From NCBI RefSeq assembly GCF_003732275.1, contig NZ_MOBM01000038.1, forward strand, positions 248,001-312,000: a stretch of 64,000 bases of DNA. The letters run 5' to 3'. Source of the stretch: Pseudomonas frederiksbergensis. GTDB taxonomy: Bacteria; Pseudomonadota; Gammaproteobacteria; Pseudomonadales; Pseudomonadaceae. Shown here one piece after another: positions 9,061 through 17,451 of the stretch (position 1 is its first letter; each line of letters opens with the position of its first letter). The notes under the pieces are model-generated. The model worked only from the letters and a program-made list of their open reading frames with translations. It was not told where the DNA came from and ran no database searches. Position numbers and translations under genes: made by a program.

Positions 9061-10647
9061 TCACCAGGCCTGACCGCGGCGTTTGAGCTCCAGCCGACGG
9101 ACAAACTCTTCCAGCACCAAGGAATACAAATCGTCCTGCAAGTAGGCGTCTTCGATGCCGGCGTCCATGTTCGGGTTGTCGTTGACTTCGATCACCACCA
9201 CTTTGTCGCCGGACTGTTTGAGGTCGACGCCGTAGAGACCATCGCCGATGAGATTCGCGGTTTTCACCGCCAGTTCAACCACCGCTCGCGGTGCTTCGTG
9301 AACCGCCAGGGTGCGGCATTCGCCGTTGATGTCCTGGCCTTTGGCCTTATGGTTGTAGATCTGCCAATGGCCCTTGGACATGAAGTACTGGCAGGCAAAG
9401 ATCGGTTTGCGGTTGAGCACGCCAATGCGCCAGTCGTATTCGGTGTAGAAGAATTCCTGGGCCAGCAGCAACACCGAGTGTTCGAACAGTTCAGCGGTGG
9501 CTTCAAGCAAGGCTTGCTGGCTTTGGACCTTGATGACGCCCTTTGAGAAACAACCGTCGGGGATCTTCAGCACCAGTGGAAACCCCAGACGCTCGCCTAC
9601 CCGCTCGAAATCTTCCGGTCGTTCCTTGTAGAGGATTTCAGTGGCGGGCATGCCCAGCTGATGGCTCTTGAGCAAATCAGTCAGATAAACCTTGTTGGTG
9701 CAGCGAAGGATCGACGCCGGGTCATCCATCACCACCAAACCTTCGCTCTCGGCTTTTTTGGCGAAGCGGTAGGTGTGGTTGTCGACGCTCGTTGTCTCGC
9801 GGATCAGGAGCGCGTCGTACTCGGCGATTCGGGCGTAGTCCTTGCGTTCAATCAGCTCGACGTCGATGCCCAGTGTCTTGCCGACCCTGACGAAGTTGTC
9901 CAAAGCCTTGGGATTGGACGGCGGTAATGCTTCTTGCGGATCGTGCAGAATGGCCAGGTCATAACGGGCCAATCGCCTGGAGCGCGGCATGCGCCAGATC
10001 TTGCGACTGAAACTGTCAAGTGCATTAGCGAACTGATCTTCCTGATCTTCACGCAACTTATGCAAGGCGCCAAACTTTACACCTTCGATGTGCCAACCAT
10101 TAGTTTGACGAAACTCAACCAGCAATATCGGACAAGGAAAAACCTCGAACAACTGTCGAGCCAGATCCTGTAATGGCTCAATAGAGGTTTTGCCGAAGTA
10201 CAGTGTCAGGGTAAACCCTTCGGTATCGCTGTAAAGGTGATTACTGAGGGCTTTTTCCAGGGTTTTATCCAGATCATCCAGGGCCAGGCCATACAGGGAT
10301 TTGCGGGTCAGTTCGCTGATGGTCCGCACCGACGGAATAACCTTGTGCCCCCGCGCTTCGGCCAGCAGCGAGCAGTAATAACCGTGCCCGAGGTACTTGT
10401 AGCTGCGGCACAGGTTGATCACCTGAACCCGCTTGCCCTGCTCGTTGTCGCGGGTCTGTTCGAGGTATTCCTGGGCGGTGACGATGTCTTCACTGGGAAA
10501 GTAAGAGGCCCAGTCTTCCTTGCGTTCGACGATGATCGTCAACTGGCTGGAAGTTCTGATCGAGCCATTTAAATAGTTTGCAGAAGTTATTGCTGCCGGT
10601 AACGTTTGCTCAGATACTTCGCGCCAATGACCTTGTACCGCTGACAT
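9061..10647 (-). CDS. RimK-like ATP-grasp ligase with RLAN N-terminal domain
   Basis: A 528-residue predicted carboxylate-amine ligase. The N-terminal half (residues about 30-260) matches the RimK-like ATP-grasp N-terminal (RLAN) domain, and the C-terminal half is an ATP-grasp core: GFPLVLKIPDGCFSKGVIKV (nucleotide-binding lysines), DWRIGVLNRKPIFACQYF and the metal-binding end VVVIEVNDNPNMDAGIED. Such enzymes join an amino acid to a carboxylate on a peptide or metabolite; the substrate is unknown. The start at 10647 avoids a frame extending across the divergent gene. It is transcribed with the CorA-like gene and faces the GNAT/C39 fusion across a 92-base divergent gap. Confidence 0.9.
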   Translation of the reverse strand: MSAVQGHWREVSEQTLPAAITSANYLNGSIRTSSQLTIIVERKEDWASYFPSEDIVTAQEYLEQTRDNEQGKRVQVINLCRSYKYLGHGYYCSLLAEARGHKVIPSVRTISELTRKSLYGLALDDLDKTLEKALSNHLYSDTEGFTLTLYFGKTSIEPLQDLARQLFEVFPCPILLVEFRQTNGWHIEGVKFGALHKLREDQEDQFANALDSFSRKIWRMPRSRRLARYDLAILHDPQEALPPSNPKALDNFVRVGKTLGIDVELIERKDYARIAEYDALLIRETTSVDNHTYRFAKKAESEGLVVMDDPASILRCTNKVYLTDLLKSHQLGMPATEILYKERPEDFERVGERLGFPLVLKIPDGCFSKGVIKVQSQQALLEATAELFEHSVLLLAQEFFYTEYDWRIGVLNRKPIFACQYFMSKGHWQIYNHKAKGQDINGECRTLAVHEAPRAVVELAVKTANLIGDGLYGVDLKQSGDKVVVIEVNDNPNMDAGIEDAYLQDDLYSLVLEEFVRRLELKRRGQAW

Positions 10648-10739
10648 AGTGATTGATCCATTGAAGAACAAGACCTTTCCTATTAAGCACGAACTTTTAC
10701 GAAAGTCCCGTTTCGTTACGCAACTTTTACGGCGGTCAT

Positions 10740-11837
10740 ATGAATCCTGTTTTTCGCTTGGCGGTAGTTGAAGACATACCGGCACTGCTGGCACTCGAAC
10801 AGCAATGTTTCATCACGGACCGGCTCAACAGTCGCAGTTTTCAATGGATGATCATTCGGGCTCACGGACAACTGTTGGTGGCCCAACGTGGCGAGCAATT
10901 AGTGGGCTATGCGGTGGTACTGTTTCACCGGGGCACTTCATTGGCGCGCCTATACTCGATTGCGATCGCCCTTGATGCTCGCGGCAGTGGACTGGGCAAG
11001 CAATTGCTCGAACGTGTCGAGGCTTGCGCCATTGAGCATGACTGCGCCTACCTGCGGCTGGAAGTGCGCATCGACAATCCGACGGCGATTGCTCTGTATG
11101 AGCGCAACGGCTACCGGCGTTTCGCGCGGATTCACGACTATTACCAGGACCATGCCGACGCGCTGCGATTGGAAAAACGTATCCTCCAGCACCGCGACTC
11201 ACGCAACATCAAGGTGCCTTACTACCCGCAGACCACCGAGTTCACCTGTGGCCCGGCCTGCCTGCTGATGGCCATGGGCGCACTGCAAGACGATCGAGCG
11301 CTGGAGCGCGGCGAAGAACTGCAAATCTGGCGCGAGGCGACCACGGTGTTCATGACGTCTGGCCACGGAGGCTGCAGCCCTCAAGGTATGGCGCTGGCAG
11401 CATGGCGGCGTGGCTTTCGGGTGCGGCTGCAACTGAGCATGGCCGGGCCGCTGTTCCTCGACGGCGTGCGCGATGCGCATAAAAAAGACGTAATGCGCCT
11501 GGTACACGAGGAGTTCACGGCGCAGTTGCAAGCCACCGACGTGGAGCGAATGATCGGCGGACCACTGGATCTGCCACGGTTACTGCACGATGGCGGACAA
11601 CCGCTGGTATTGATCAGCAGCTATCGCCTGACCCGTTCCAAGGCGCCGCACTGGGTGATCGTCACCGATTGCGATGAAGAGTTCGTCTACCTGCACGATC
11701 CGGATGTGGATCACAGCCAGCATCGTCAGTCGATAGATTGCCAGCACTTGCCGGTCAGCCATGGGGAATTCGACAAAATGTGCAGTTTCGGGCGAGGCAA
11801 GCTGCGGGCTGCGGTGATTCTCTATCGGCGTCAGTAA
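10740..11837 (+). CDS. GNAT acetyltransferase fused to C39-like cysteine peptidase
   Basis: A 365-residue two-domain protein. Residues 1-150 are a GNAT domain with acetyl-CoA motif A (LDARGSGLGKQLLERVE, RGSGLG at 81-86) and the RimI-like motif NPTAIALYERNGYR. Residues 155-365 are a papain-fold, C39-like domain with catalytic-looking Cys170 (TTEFTCGPACLL), His304 (KAPHWVIVTD) and Asp320 (VYLHDPD). It is divergent from the RimK-like ligase. The same combination of acetyltransferase, peptidase and RLAN ATP-grasp enzyme has been noted in comparative genomics of amidoligases and predicted to tailor a peptide; no substrate is known. Confidence 0.9.
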   Translation: MNPVFRLAVVEDIPALLALEQQCFITDRLNSRSFQWMIIRAHGQLLVAQRGEQLVGYAVVLFHRGTSLARLYSIAIALDARGSGLGKQLLERVEACAIEHDCAYLRLEVRIDNPTAIALYERNGYRRFARIHDYYQDHADALRLEKRILQHRDSRNIKVPYYPQTTEFTCGPACLLMAMGALQDDRALERGEELQIWREATTVFMTSGHGGCSPQGMALAAWRRGFRVRLQLSMAGPLFLDGVRDAHKKDVMRLVHEEFTAQLQATDVERMIGGPLDLPRLLHDGGQPLVLISSYRLTRSKAPHWVIVTDCDEEFVYLHDPDVDHSQHRQSIDCQHLPVSHGEFDKMCSFGRGKLRAAVILYRRQ

Positions 11838-11934
11838 ACCTGTGGCGAGGGAGCTTGCTCCCATTCGAGTGCGAAGCAGTCGATTGCATGGGGGCGCTTC
11901 GCACCCCAGCGGGAGCAAGCTCCCTCGCCACAGG
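11838..11934. repeat. REP-type palindrome (GTGGCGAGGGAGC class)
   Basis: Arms CCTGTGGCGAGGGAGCTTGC and complement, with an inner pair around GTGCGAAGC / GCTTCGCAC. It lies just after the GNAT/C39 stop and before the converging sugar dehydrogenase gene. Confidence 0.85.
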
Positions 11935-11943
11935 TTATGCGTT

Positions 11944-13095
11944 TTACTTCAGGCCAAGCTTGTACAGCCCCCCTTCATCTTCATCGGTCAGTACATACAA
12001 ATATCCATCCGGCCCCTGCCGCACATCGCGAATCCGTTTGTTGAATTCACCCAACAACCGCTCTTCGTGAACAACTTTGTCGCCTTCGAACTGCAGGCGG
12101 ATCAACTCCTGACTCACCAGCGCCCCGATAAACACGTTGTGCTGCCAGGCCTTGAAGCGATCGCCATCGTAGAAGGCCATGCCGCTCAGGCCGGGGGATT
12201 TTTCCCATACATGGTGCGGGCCCAAGGTGCCTTCGGCGGTTTCGCCCTTGGCTTCCGGGATTGGCAGGCCGGAATAGTTGATGCCGCGGGTTGCCAGCGG
12301 CCAGCCGTAGTTCTTGCCTCGTTCGATGATGTTGATCTCGTCACCGCCCTGGGGACCGTGCTCGTTTTCCCAGAGCGTGCCACTCCAGGGATTGAGCGCC
12401 GCGCCTTGCGGGTTGCGATGGCCGTAGGACCAGATTTCCGGGCGAACGCCTTTTTGCCCGACAAAAGGGTTGTCCTTCGGCACCTTGCCGTCTGGATAGA
12501 TCCGCACGATCTTGCCTTGCAGTTTGTCGAGGTCCTGCGCCGTGGGCCGGTCGTTGTTCTCGCCCAGAGTGATGAACAGATAACCGTCGCGATCGAACAC
12601 CAGTCGCGAGCCGAAGTGGTTGCCGACCGAGAGCTTGGGCTCCTGACGGAAGATCACCCTGAAATCCTTGATGGCCGTCAGGTCTTCCGACAACCGTCCG
12701 CGACCGACCGCCGTGCCGGCCTTGCCGCCCTCACCGCCCCCTTCGGCGTAAGACAGATAGACCATGCGGTCTTGCTTGAAGTCGGGCGACAGCACCACAT
12801 CGAGCAACCCGCCCTGCCCCTTGGCCCAGACCTGAGGCACGCCGCTGAGCGGGCCCGAGAGTTTGCCGTCAGCGCTGACCAACCGCAGGTTACCGGGCCG
12901 CTCGGTCACCAGCATCCCTTGGCGATCGGGCAGAAACGCCAGCGCCCAGGGATGTTCCAGGCCTTTAACGATCGGCGTGAGCTCAAGGGTGCCCTGCTCG
13001 CTTTTTATATCCTGTGTCGGCGCCGCGAAAACGGGCGCAGTGGCTGTAAATAACGCGCTGGCACAGAAAGTGGCCAAGAGGGTTTTACGCAACAT
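11944..13095 (-). CDS. PQQ-dependent aldose sugar dehydrogenase
   Basis: Periplasmic soluble quinoprotein of the GSDH beta-propeller family, oxidising aldoses to lactones using PQQ. The 383-residue precursor has a signal peptide (cleavage after VFA, residue 24). Propeller signatures include GLEHPWALAFLPD, GQGGLLDVVLSP, the Ca/PQQ-side GENNDRPTAQDLDKLQGKI, YGHRNPQGAAL and ENEHGPQGGDEIN. Length fits the E. coli YliI/Asd group. AAGGAATC lies seven bases before the start. The next gene on this strand upstream (a proline-rich secreted protein) is separated by a short hairpin-free gap of about 410 bases on the same strand direction order, so co-transcription is not evident. Confidence 0.9.
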   Translation of the reverse strand: MLRKTLLATFCASALFTATAPVFAAPTQDIKSEQGTLELTPIVKGLEHPWALAFLPDRQGMLVTERPGNLRLVSADGKLSGPLSGVPQVWAKGQGGLLDVVLSPDFKQDRMVYLSYAEGGGEGGKAGTAVGRGRLSEDLTAIKDFRVIFRQEPKLSVGNHFGSRLVFDRDGYLFITLGENNDRPTAQDLDKLQGKIVRIYPDGKVPKDNPFVGQKGVRPEIWSYGHRNPQGAALNPWSGTLWENEHGPQGGDEINIIERGKNYGWPLATRGINYSGLPIPEAKGETAEGTLGPHHVWEKSPGLSGMAFYDGDRFKAWQHNVFIGALVSQELIRLQFEGDKVVHEERLLGEFNKRIRDVRQGPDGYLYVLTDEDEGGLYKLGLK

Positions 13096-13146
13096 GCACG
13101 ATTCCTTTTGTCGTCAAAATGGCTGGCAAGAGCTCTGTCCTGCCGT

Positions 13147-13506
13147 TCAACGGTAGTTGCGGTCCGAGTCCCGGGGCGGTGGATTGGGAATGAATTTCGG
13201 TTGGCTGGTGGGAGCCGGTCGATCTTGCGGATAGCGGTTGCCGATACCGCCGTTATCCAGCGTTGGCGGTCGTGGCACAGGCACCGTGCCTGGCCCGCGG
13301 ATTACCGGAATGCTGGGTTGCGTGCCTTGCATGCTGTTGGGATTGGCCCGGCGAATCGGGCTGTTGTAGGGATTGTTGTGGGTGCTGCCCGGCAGGTTCT
13401 GCGCCAGCAGCAAGGGCGAGGACGGCGATGCGGCATCTGCCAGAGCCAAAGGACTCAGCACGCCACTCAATGCCAGCGCGATGACGCCGAGCACACATCG
13501 GTTCAT
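13147..13506 (-). CDS. Proline-rich secreted protein
   Basis: A 119-residue predicted exported protein of unknown function. The N-terminus MNRCVLGVIALALSGVLSPLALA is a signal peptide; the mature part is low-complexity, rich in Pro, Asn and Arg (NNPYNSPIRRANPNSMQGTQPS, PRPPTL, PNPPPRDSDRNYR) and probably unstructured. The start at 13506 follows GGGAGGTCCCC; an upstream in-frame start at 13533 is less likely. It lies 51 bases upstream of the sugar dehydrogenase on the same strand, so the two may be co-transcribed. Confidence 0.75.
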   Translation of the reverse strand: MNRCVLGVIALALSGVLSPLALADAASPSSPLLLAQNLPGSTHNNPYNSPIRRANPNSMQGTQPSIPVIRGPGTVPVPRPPTLDNGGIGNRYPQDRPAPTSQPKFIPNPPPRDSDRNYR

Positions 13507-13716
13507 GGGGACCTCCCTAAATGAGCGCGCCACGCTTCATGGATGAATGAAGCCACGCTACGCCCAGGGTTCGGATTTGTTAACTAAAACCTCCTTCACA
13601 AGATGTAACACGAGTTAACCGCACCGCCGATCCGCCCGCAGGACCGGGCCGCCGCCGACTGAAACTTTTGCCCTTGGGCACAGGTCACCAGAACATCAAT
13701 CGACGAGATCACGACG

Positions 13717-14589
13717 ATGGCACGGGCAATCTGGAAAGGCGCAATCAGTTTCGGTCTGGTGCATATTCCCGTGGCGCTGGTTTCGGCGACGTCTTCGCGC
13801 GGGATCGATTTCAACTGGCTCGACAGCCGCAGCATGGACCCGGTCGGCTACAAGCGCATCAACAAGGTCACCGGCAAGGAAATCACCCAAGAGCACATCG
13901 TCAAAGGGATCGAGTACGAAAAGGGACGTTACGTGGTGCTCAGTGAGGAAGAGATTCGCTCGGCTCATCCACTGTCGACCCAGACCATCGACATTTTTGC
14001 CTTTGTCGCCAGCGAGCAGATCCCCCTGCAAAACATCGACACGCCCTACTACCTGGCGCCGGACAAACGCGGCGGCAAGGTCTATGCGCTGTTGCGCGAA
14101 ACCCTCAGCAAAACCGACAAGGTCGCTCTGGCCCGCGTGGTATTGCATTCGCGCCAGCACTTGGCGGCCCTCATGCCGCTGGAGTCAGCCATGGTGCTGG
14201 TGATGCTGCGCTGGCCGGCCGAAGTGCGCAGCCTGGATCAACTGGAGCTGGGCAGTGAGGTGACCAAGCCGGATCTGGCCAAAGGTGAGCTGGAGATGGC
14301 CAAACGGCTGGTGGAGGACATGAGTGCCGACTGGACGCCTGAGGAGTACCGCGACAGCTTCGAAGACAAGATCATGGCGCTGGTCGAGAAGAAGGCGAAT
14401 GAAGGCAAGATCGAAGATGTCGAAACGGCGACGGGTGAAGAGGTGCGTAAAACCGCCGATGTTATCGATCTGACCGAATTGCTCAAACGCAGTCTTGGTG
14501 GCAAGGGCGGCGGTAAAACGGCCAGTAAACCGGCCACCAAAGCCAAACCTGCTGCGCAGAAAAAGCCCACGAAACGGTCGAGCGGCTGA
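13717..14589 (+). CDS. ku: Ku, non-homologous end-joining protein
   Basis: Bacterial Ku homodimer that binds broken DNA ends and recruits the ligase LigD. The 290-residue product begins ARAIWKGAISFGLVHIPV, the family signature, has the central beta-barrel core (RGGKVYALLRETLSKT) and ends in a Lys/Ala/Pro-rich basic tail from about residue 258 (GGKTASKPATKAKPAAQKK), as in many Pseudomonas Ku proteins where it modulates DNA binding. No ligD is in the window. Ku in pseudomonads is typically expressed in stationary phase; no such signal is visible here. Confidence 0.96.
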   Translation: MARAIWKGAISFGLVHIPVALVSATSSRGIDFNWLDSRSMDPVGYKRINKVTGKEITQEHIVKGIEYEKGRYVVLSEEEIRSAHPLSTQTIDIFAFVASEQIPLQNIDTPYYLAPDKRGGKVYALLRETLSKTDKVALARVVLHSRQHLAALMPLESAMVLVMLRWPAEVRSLDQLELGSEVTKPDLAKGELEMAKRLVEDMSADWTPEEYRDSFEDKIMALVEKKANEGKIEDVETATGEEVRKTADVIDLTELLKRSLGGKGGGKTASKPATKAKPAAQKKPTKRSSG

Positions 14590-14637
14590 CCCTTCACTGG
14601 TACATCCATGAGTCAGGCGGTGTGAATCTCGGCCCCA

Positions 14638-14710
14638 TCGCGAGCAGGCTCGCTCCCACATTGGCCTTGTGAACGACATAAAACAAAGGTGGGAGCGAGC
14701 CTGCTCGCGA
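14638..14710. repeat. REP doublet
   Basis: Inverted pair of the GTGGGAGCGAGCCTGCTCGC class (14638-14659 and 14689-14710) between ku and lpxO. Confidence 0.9.
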
Positions 14711-14736
14711 AGGCGTCATACGCCTCAATACCAAAT

Positions 14737-15636
14737 TCAGATCAAAACAAAAATCGTCAGCAACCCACCAAAAATCGCCCACTTCTCCAGGTAGTAGCGA
14801 GCGCGGTTACGCTTCTTGAGCGCTTTGCCGCGCAGGCGAATCTTGTAGATTTTGGCGAACAAGCGGTTGATACCACCGACCTTGTCGCCGGCATCGTTCG
14901 GCGCGCCCGCCGCCGCCATCACCGTACGGCTGAACCAGCGGTTGAACGCTGCCGCCCAGCGATATTTCATCGGCCGTTCAATGTCACAGAACAGGATGAT
15001 GCGGTTTTGCGCAGTGGTGTTTTCGGCGTAATGAATGAAGGTCTCATCGAACATTACCGCTTCGCCGTCGCGCCAATGGTAGTTCTCACCGTCGACGTTG
15101 ATATAGCAGCCGGCATCGTTCGGCGTTTCCAGTCCCAAGTGATAACGGTACGAACCGGCATAGGGATCGCGGTGACGGACCAGTTTCGAACCCGGCGGCA
15201 GTTCAGCAAACATCGCGGCCTTGATCGAGCCGATGCTTTGCACCAGTTCAGTCGTGCGCGGACAGAGTTTTGCGGCCGACGGATGACTATCGCCATACCA
15301 TTTGAGATAGAAACGTTTCCAGCCACTTTTGAAAAACGAGTTGAAACCAACGTCGTCATATTGATTCGAACGCTTGATCTCCCCGGCCTTGAGCAGATTC
15401 TGGCCTTCGGCGCGAATCTCTTCCCAATGAGCCTGCAAAGGGCTCAAGTCGGGAAAGTCTGCCGGGTTGAGATAAGGCTTACTGGGCTTTTTCGAGAACA
15501 GATAAAGGAAGCAATTGATCGGTGCCAGAAACGTCGAGTGGTCACTTAACTGGCGGCCTAATTTGTGGCGCACCTTTCCGCGCAAGTGAACATACGCGAT
15601 GGAGATGACATAAATAGCGGCAATGATAAATTTCAC
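14737..15636 (-). CDS. lpxO: LpxO, lipid A fatty-acid 2-hydroxylase
   Basis: Inner-membrane Fe(II)/2-oxoglutarate-dependent dioxygenase that adds a 2-hydroxyl group to a secondary acyl chain of lipid A. The product (299 residues from the chosen start) has an N-terminal membrane helix (KFIIAAIYVISIAYVHLRG), the LpxO pattern GRQLSDHSTFLAPINCFLYLFS, and the aspartyl/asparaginyl-hydroxylase core with iron ligands in KLVRHRDPYAGSYRYHLGL and the distal His in DETFIHYAENTT. A hydrophobic C-terminus may be a second anchor. The start is GTG at 15636, since family members begin at this helix; GTG at 15648 is possible. Confidence 0.93.
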   Translation of the reverse strand: MKFIIAAIYVISIAYVHLRGKVRHKLGRQLSDHSTFLAPINCFLYLFSKKPSKPYLNPADFPDLSPLQAHWEEIRAEGQNLLKAGEIKRSNQYDDVGFNSFFKSGWKRFYLKWYGDSHPSAAKLCPRTTELVQSIGSIKAAMFAELPPGSKLVRHRDPYAGSYRYHLGLETPNDAGCYINVDGENYHWRDGEAVMFDETFIHYAENTTAQNRIILFCDIERPMKYRWAAAFNRWFSRTVMAAAGAPNDAGDKVGGINRLFAKIYKIRLRGKALKKRNRARYYLEKWAIFGGLLTIFVLI

Positions 15637-16010
15637 GGAAATCGTCACACGTCAGAAATGAACAAACTGCGTCCCGATGGCGCGTTCTTGAGCCATGCCG
15701 ATGGTCGGCACAGGGTCGAAAGATGGCATTTTAGCCAAACTCTGTAACTAATAGTTAACCTTCAACTGTGAAAATGTGTCTACGTTATGAGTAGCACGGT
15801 TCGCGAACCGCTCTCCCGATAGTAGCCTCATGCCATACCACCATTCGTCGCGTATGTAAATACAGCGCCCAATATATGACGGTAACTGGCTTGGGCTTTG
15901 CAGAAGCAGAATGTAGCAGCCCCAGAACGACGTAATTCTGACGCGGCGGCAATTAAATTAACGTTTAAGGACTGCAGCGATACGCTTGGTCAGTCACCGG
16001 GAGATTTAAC
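15637..16010. other. Gene-free stretch with palindrome
   Basis: About 370 bases without a supported gene. It holds a perfect 14-bp palindrome CGGTTCGCGAACCG at 15797-15810, which could be an operator; nothing else is recognised. Confidence 0.4.
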
Positions 16011-16220
16011 GTGTCAACTCTCAATGAAATCGCAGCGAACCACGCGAGAATGGCTAAGGCAAAAGAAGAAGAAGAGTCGACCGGACTGAATGAGCGACAC
16101 GTTCAAATAATGGGAAGTTTCGAAATCCCATCCCTTGATGAGCAACCGCACATCCCGCTGCACCTCATCACCGGAGGGCAGGACAACCACCTCGGACAAG
16201 CCACTGGCTACTTGCTCTGA
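16011..16220 (+). CDS. Possible small hypothetical protein
   Basis: A 69-codon frame starting with GTG at 16011 behind CGGGAG at a proper distance. The product (MSTLNEIAANHARMAKAKEE...) is hydrophilic, with a charged helical N-terminal half (AKAKEEEEST) and no recognised domain. Support is limited to the ribosome site and plausible composition; it could be spurious. Confidence 0.4.
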   Translation: MSTLNEIAANHARMAKAKEEEESTGLNERHVQIMGSFEIPSLDEQPHIPLHLITGGQDNHLGQATGYLL

Positions 16221-16304
16221 GTCTCGACCTGGTCAGGCACCGACTTGTCGCACGCCGTTCAACGTGCGGCAAAGCCAGGTTTTCAACCGCTGCCAGCGAG
16301 TCGT

Positions 16305-16646
16305 TTACAGCGGGCAGATAGCGACAACTTCATGGTCACTGCCTGGAGAGGTGATCTGCACGGTCCAGCCTTGCGCAAAAACCATGTCGTGATGCTCGAC
16401 GATGGCACTGATGACGGGGCAAAGCTTTCTGGCTTCTTCTGGAGAGCTGTCTACCGAGATGTTGACCGAACGATCTTCGCTTGAGAACTCGGAGGCCTGA
16501 GTCAAGGCGTCGTTGCCATCCAGGATTTTGCAGAGCAATGAGGCGTTCTCAACGGACTCGTCTGTAGTGCCGGAGTAAGCACATTGAGCCGTCACAATTG
16601 TCAGTAAAAAAAACAAACCTGTTGCGTATTTGTGTCTCACTTCCAT
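16305..16646 (-). CDS. Small secreted hypothetical protein
   Basis: A 113-residue predicted periplasmic protein with a signal peptide (KYATGLFFLLTIVTAQCAYSG; cleavage about residue 22-25) and three cysteines in the mature part (LLCKIL, KLCPVIS, AICPL), which could form a disulfide. No known family. The start at 16646 follows AACCCAAGGAAC on the minus strand, a good ribosome site. It stands alone in a gene-poor stretch. Confidence 0.65.
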   Translation of the reverse strand: MEVRHKYATGLFFLLTIVTAQCAYSGTTDESVENASLLCKILDGNDALTQASEFSSEDRSVNISVDSSPEEARKLCPVISAIVEHHDMVFAQGWTVQITSPGSDHEVVAICPL

Positions 16647-17161
16647 GTTCCTTGGGTTGGGAGGAAGGAATACTAATTCATGAGCCGGTCAATAGTTTTG
16701 ACGGCAACCCCCTTTCCTTCCAACTACGCCCGCATGCATTGAGCGGCAAATAATCACCGGCACCACTGCGACTCACAGGGTGCGGGTGAGGGGCGCGTCT
16801 TGGGAGAGTACCAGGGGAGTATCTGCGAGCCGCTATTGATCAGGTGATGGTCAGCGGTGATGACAACGAAACGCCAGCACGCCCGCAAATCCGGCCCCTG
16901 ACGAAGAAGAATAGCCCCCTCCCCACCTTCTGCTGTCACGCATGGCATGGAGAGACGAGTCTGAATTGGTGCCCACCCTGACCAAGTGCTGGCCATTCAG
17001 CAATCCATCTGAAACACACAAGGCCGGGCAAGCAGTGCTGACTTTACCCAGAGCCACGCCAAGTGTCCCGAACACAACACTGAACAAAAATAACATTGAG
17101 GTGCGATCAAAAGGAGCGCCCCTACATTTGCCCGCCCCCTGGATGAGCCACCCCATCAGAC
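16647..17161. other. Gene-poor stretch
   Basis: About 515 bases in which I see no supported gene. Reading frames here are short and lack ribosome sites or recognisable motifs. It ends in an integrase remnant, so it may be the debris of an integrated element. Confidence 0.45.
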
Positions 17162-17446
17162 AGCCCCCGATTCTGCACAAACCGGGGCCGCACCTTGAAG
17201 AAGCGGGCGACACGTTATCGCCCACCGTACAACTGCCGTCACACTTATGCGACAATATGCTCAATGTCTGGCATGAATCCCGCCTTTATTGCCCAACAGC
17301 TTGGACACAGCGTCCAGATGCTGCTCTCGACTTATGCGCGCTGGTTGAACTCTAGCGATGATTGGGGAGAGATGGAGAGAAACTCCAGAACGCCCCAGGA
17401 ATGGCCCAAGCGCCAAATGCGCAGCTCGCAACCCATTGATAGGTAA
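17162..17446 (+). pseudogene. Tyrosine integrase, C-terminal remnant
   Basis: The frame PPYNCRHTYATICSMSGMNPAFIAQQLGHSVQMLLSTYARWL carries the second half of a tyrosine-recombinase active site: RHTYAT (Arg-His pair), QLGHS (second His/Trp position) and the nucleophile Tyr in LSTYARW. The first catalytic Arg and all of the N-terminal DNA-binding domain are absent, and there is no start codon with a ribosome site, so this is a fragment. It resembles phage or genomic-island integrases of Pseudomonas. It ends six bases before the ABC-F gene. Confidence 0.8.
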
Positions 17447-17451
17447 AGTAA

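Noticed and set aside
16942..17355. 137-codon frame overlapping the integrase remnant
   Set aside because: The integrase catalytic motifs lie in another frame; this frame is compositionally random.
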